NCBI GenBank assembly: GCA_945860255.1
Contig: CAMAQI010000109.1
Location: 1 to 7,665 of the forward strand
Reading direction: 5' to 3'
DNA: 7,665 nt
Source: Methylacidiphilum caldifontis
Lineage (GTDB): Bacteria > Verrucomicrobiota > Verrucomicrobiia > Methylacidiphilales > CAMAQI01
Shown: positions 6,339 through 7,665 of the stretch, in pieces
Layout: every line of letters starts with the position of its first letter
Numbering within the stretch: position 1 is the stretch's first letter
Translations under genes and position numbers: made by a program
The notes under the pieces: model-generated
What the model was told of the DNA's origin: nothing
Databases searched by the model: none
The model's input: only the letters and a program-made list of their open reading frames with translations

Positions 6339-6514
6339 AACAAAAATGCAGCTGCTCTTAAGAAAACTGGAAACCCTCACTATATTCTTCTTGATCCCAA
6401 AGGAGAGAGGAAACCATCTTAGAAACCTCGGGAAGTATCGTCCCTGAAAAATTTGCTCAATTCCTCAACTCGGGGCATATTCCGAGCATATTCAATGGTT
6501 TAAAAATAGGATGA
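6339..6514 (+). pseudogene. Frameshifted remnant, possibly of a thioredoxin-like domain C-terminus
   Basis: Two adjacent frames read as continuous protein only if a one-base frameshift near 6411-6418 is assumed. The first (from 6339, stop TAG 6420-6422) gives NAAALKKTGNPHYILLDPKG. The second (from about 6413, stop TGA 6512-6514) gives ETSGSIVPEKFAQFLNSG. The NPHYILLDPKGE segment followed by a PEKFAQFL helix resembles the end of thioredoxin-like domains (cis-Pro, beta-strand, final helix). The upstream part with a CxxC motif is absent, and no start codon or ribosome binding site precedes it. It lies at the edge of the AT-rich block, consistent with a gene broken by rearrangement. The family suggestion is tentative. 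Confidence 0.35.
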
Positions 6515-6642
6515 AGGTCGTTAAAATTGTTTCAGGCGAATTTGATCAAGAATTTGATTTGGCACCATTTGAAAATGAAAGCTTTCAGATCGAACAAGTT
6601 GATGGAAATACGAAATACATTAAAAAATGGATAAATTATTGA
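6511..6642 (+). CDS. Small hypothetical protein or gene fragment (43 residues)
   Basis: ATG at 6511 opens 43 codons ending in TGA at 6640-6642. The same frame is open upstream without a start to 6448, just after a TGA. The product is charged, with an acidic middle (GEFDQEFD, ENES) and a basic end (KYIKKWINY). Its base composition matches the AT-rich genes to its right rather than those to its left. No proper Shine-Dalgarno spacing is seen: AGG abuts the ATG. It may be the tail of a truncated gene whose 5' part was lost at the boundary near 6450-6500. It is convergent with the membrane protein at 6662-7042. I do not recognise it. Confidence 0.28.
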   Translation: MKVVKIVSGEFDQEFDLAPFENESFQIEQVDGNTKYIKKWINY

Positions 6643-6661
6643 ACTCAAAGATGTTCTAAAT

Positions 6662-7042
6662 TTAAAGTTTTTTGCAATATTTATATCCAATATTGATAAA
6701 AGAACCCACACTTAAACCTAGATAGGCTAAAAACTCGTAAAACATAATATAAAGAATTCCTATTGGAAAAAAAAGATTAGCCCCATTAACATTTACAAAA
6801 AGACTTAAAATGTAAGAAAACATCCAAAAAATAATCTGACCAACGAAAAGCCCTATCAAACTCAAAAATTTTTCTTGTGGAAAAAAAATACCCAAAAATA
6901 CTCCAAAATAAATAAAAACTAATTCAGAGTTTTCTACATCCCATATTTCAGTTTTATTAAAATAAAAATAAAGATTAATAATTATACCAAAAAATAACGC
7001 AAAGATAAAAGATTTACTGAAAAAATAATTTTTATTAATCAT
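6662..7042 (-). CDS. Hypothetical multi-pass membrane protein
   Basis: This 126-residue protein is dominated by Phe, Ile, Leu and Tyr, with four likely membrane segments at about residues 11-29, 40-55, 60-83 and 89-115. It has a short Lys-rich C-terminus (KYCKKL). The coding sequence is much more AT-rich than the genes before position 6250, suggesting a different origin. The ATG at 7042 overlaps, as ATGA, the stop of a short frame ending at 7039, and no clear Shine-Dalgarno sequence is present. It lies 76 bp after the DUF3592-like gene on the same strand, and the two may be a small operon. No family is recognised. Confidence 0.6.
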   Translation of the reverse strand: MINKNYFFSKSFIFALFFGIIINLYFYFNKTEIWDVENSELVFIYFGVFLGIFFPQEKFLSLIGLFVGQIIFWMFSYILSLFVNVNGANLFFPIGILYIMFYEFLAYLGLSVGSFINIGYKYCKKL

Positions 7043-7161
7043 AATTCTAAGGAATTTCTGACGATTTCTACCACAGTAATGCGCTGATACTCATTCATCA
7101 TTTGACTACTTTTTAAAGTCAGGCCGCCAATCTCGTTAAGAGAATTGATATTAAAAATATA
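7039..7161 (-). other. Unexplained open frame bridging the two AT-rich genes
   Basis: A minus-strand frame is open from 7161 (after TAG 7164-7162) to TGA 7041-7039, overlapping the end of the DUF3592-like gene in another frame. Its translation looks protein-like: NSLNEIGGLTLKSSQ, then MMNEYQRITVVEIV. The first ATG is at 7101, giving 20 residues, and the stop overlaps the next gene's ATG by ATGA. The segment looks less AT-rich than its flanks. It may be a true C-terminus reached by frameshift, a gene relic, or a coupled leader. I do not recognise the peptide. Confidence 0.25.
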
Positions 7162-7469
7162 CTAATGGCTACAAATATAAATATTGCGCCTATAATATAA
7201 AATATATGGATTGCGGCAGTATTATTAAGCTCAATATACGATACAGCTTTGTCTTTAATTTTAAAAGAAACCTCAATTTCTTGGTTTAAAGAATATTTCT
7301 TCAATTTTTTAAGAATTAAAGATTTAGGGAGAAAAAAATACTGAAGCATGGGCGCAATCGATGATGACCTATATTCTTTTCCATCTACCTCATATTTATA
7401 TTCAATATCTAATTGATAGGAATTCCCGTCACGATCTCTTTTCTCAAGAATGCCTGTTTTAATAACCAC
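7119..7469 (-). CDS. DUF3592-like membrane protein, possibly 5'-truncated by an IS
   Basis: The 116-residue reading starts at GTG 7469. Residues 4-85 resemble the DUF3592 pattern: TGILEKRDRDG, then YKYEVDGKEYRSSS (24-37), then YSLNQEIEVSF with a final strand YIEL. A hydrophobic helix follows at about 88-112. DUF3592 proteins are small membrane proteins of unknown function. The same frame continues upstream of the GTG through codons for NLWGATTG, which fit the Trp-containing approach to this domain, with no ATG, GTG or TTG back to the IS boundary at about 7521. The original N-terminus was therefore probably removed by the insertion. Alternatively the GTG is genuine, with GGGGAG 11 bases upstream as its Shine-Dalgarno sequence. 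Codon use is AT-rich, like the membrane protein that follows. Confidence 0.55.
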   Translation of the reverse strand: MVIKTGILEKRDRDGNSYQLDIEYKYEVDGKEYRSSSIAPMLQYFFLPKSLILKKLKKYSLNQEIEVSFKIKDKAVSYIELNNTAAIHIFYIIGAIFIFVAISIFLISILLTRLAA

Positions 7470-7521
7470 TCCAGTTGTCGCTCCCCATAAATTTCTTTTA
7501 TTAATTATGAGCTCTTTAAGA

Positions 7522-7665
7522 TGGTCCCCGAAATTCGGGCCAGTTGTTAAGCTATAGAATGGTGGTCAAGGGACGAACAAAAGTTCAAACTGGAGCCACT
7601 AAAATGAAAGCAAAACGACGAAGACATGATTCTACCTTTAAATCCCGAGTAGCCCTTGAGGCGAT
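7522..7665 (+). mobile_element. Left end of an IS3-family insertion sequence (partial)
   Basis: The element is placed from TG at 7522, since IS3-family ends usually begin 5'-TG. It opens with TGG, a palindrome CCCGAAATTCGGG (7527-7539) and CCA, a hairpin-forming terminal region. A TAGAAT box (7555-7560) could serve as -10 for the transposase. The first transposase gene starts at 7604. The exact boundary is inferred because the right end is outside the window, so the terminal repeat and target duplication cannot be checked. Confidence 0.6.
7604..7665 (+). CDS. IS3-family transposase OrfA, N-terminal 20 codons only
   Basis: ATG at 7604 is preceded by GGAG (7592-7595) at eight bases. The peptide MKAKRRRHDSTFKSRVALEA matches the start of IS3-type OrfA proteins: a basic N-terminus, then F-K-x-x-V-A-L-E-A, the first helix of the HTH_Tnp_1 (IS3/IS911) DNA-binding domain. 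OrfA normally has about 90-110 residues and is joined to the DDE-domain OrfB by programmed -1 frameshifting, all of which would lie beyond the window. Confidence 0.82.
   Translation, partial: MKAKRRRHDSTFKSRVALEA

Noticed and set aside
1..7665. CRISPR arrays, tRNA, rRNA or known riboswitches
   Set aside because: No regularly spaced direct repeats, cloverleaf-like sequences or recognised aptamer cores were seen on either strand.

Overview
The window is bacterial DNA of moderate GC content up to about position 6250. From about 6500 to 7520 it is visibly more AT-rich. No RNA gene, CRISPR array or taxonomic marker is present. The gene set is a secreted NamZ-type muramidase, a small M50 protease, an AmpC-like protein, an LdhA-type dehydrogenase and an AraC regulator with a long cupin-like N-terminus. 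This combination would fit a Verrucomicrobiota/PVC-type bacterium, but that is a weak impression from protein style.

Positions 1-1963 hold a tightly coupled minus-strand operon. It starts with a secreted exo-N-acetylmuramidase (NamZ/DUF1343), continues with a RelE/ParE-fold small protein, and ends with a membrane-anchored protein cut by the window edge. Both junctions are 4-nt start/stop overlaps. Divergent from it, 2013-3791 (+) encodes a site-2-protease-family membrane protein and, 3 nt later, a membrane-anchored AmpC/class C beta-lactamase-fold protein. In the latter the SxxK catalytic Ser and Lys are replaced by Ala and Gln, while the Tyr-x-Asn and Lys-x-Gly motifs remain, so it looks like a pseudoenzyme. 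NamZ and beta-lactamase-fold proteins also sit together in the muramic-acid recycling cluster of Bacillus subtilis, so a shared cell-wall theme is plausible.

Positions 3935-6242 (minus) hold an LdhA-type D-lactate dehydrogenase with intact catalytic residues and, upstream of it, an AraC-family regulator. The 412-bp gap between them contains a 167-bp near-perfect palindromic element (MITE-like, centre at 5166), two small tandem hairpins, and an ldhA leader with a strong Shine-Dalgarno sequence that has no properly spaced start codon.

Positions 6243-7665 are a region of genomic turnover. It contains a frameshifted remnant of a possible thioredoxin-like domain and then an AT-rich block. The block carries a small plus-strand reading frame, a minus-strand multi-pass membrane protein, and a DUF3592-like membrane protein. 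The reading frame of the DUF3592-like protein runs back without an earlier start codon to the left end of an IS3-family insertion sequence. Only the first 20 codons of that element's OrfA lie inside the window.
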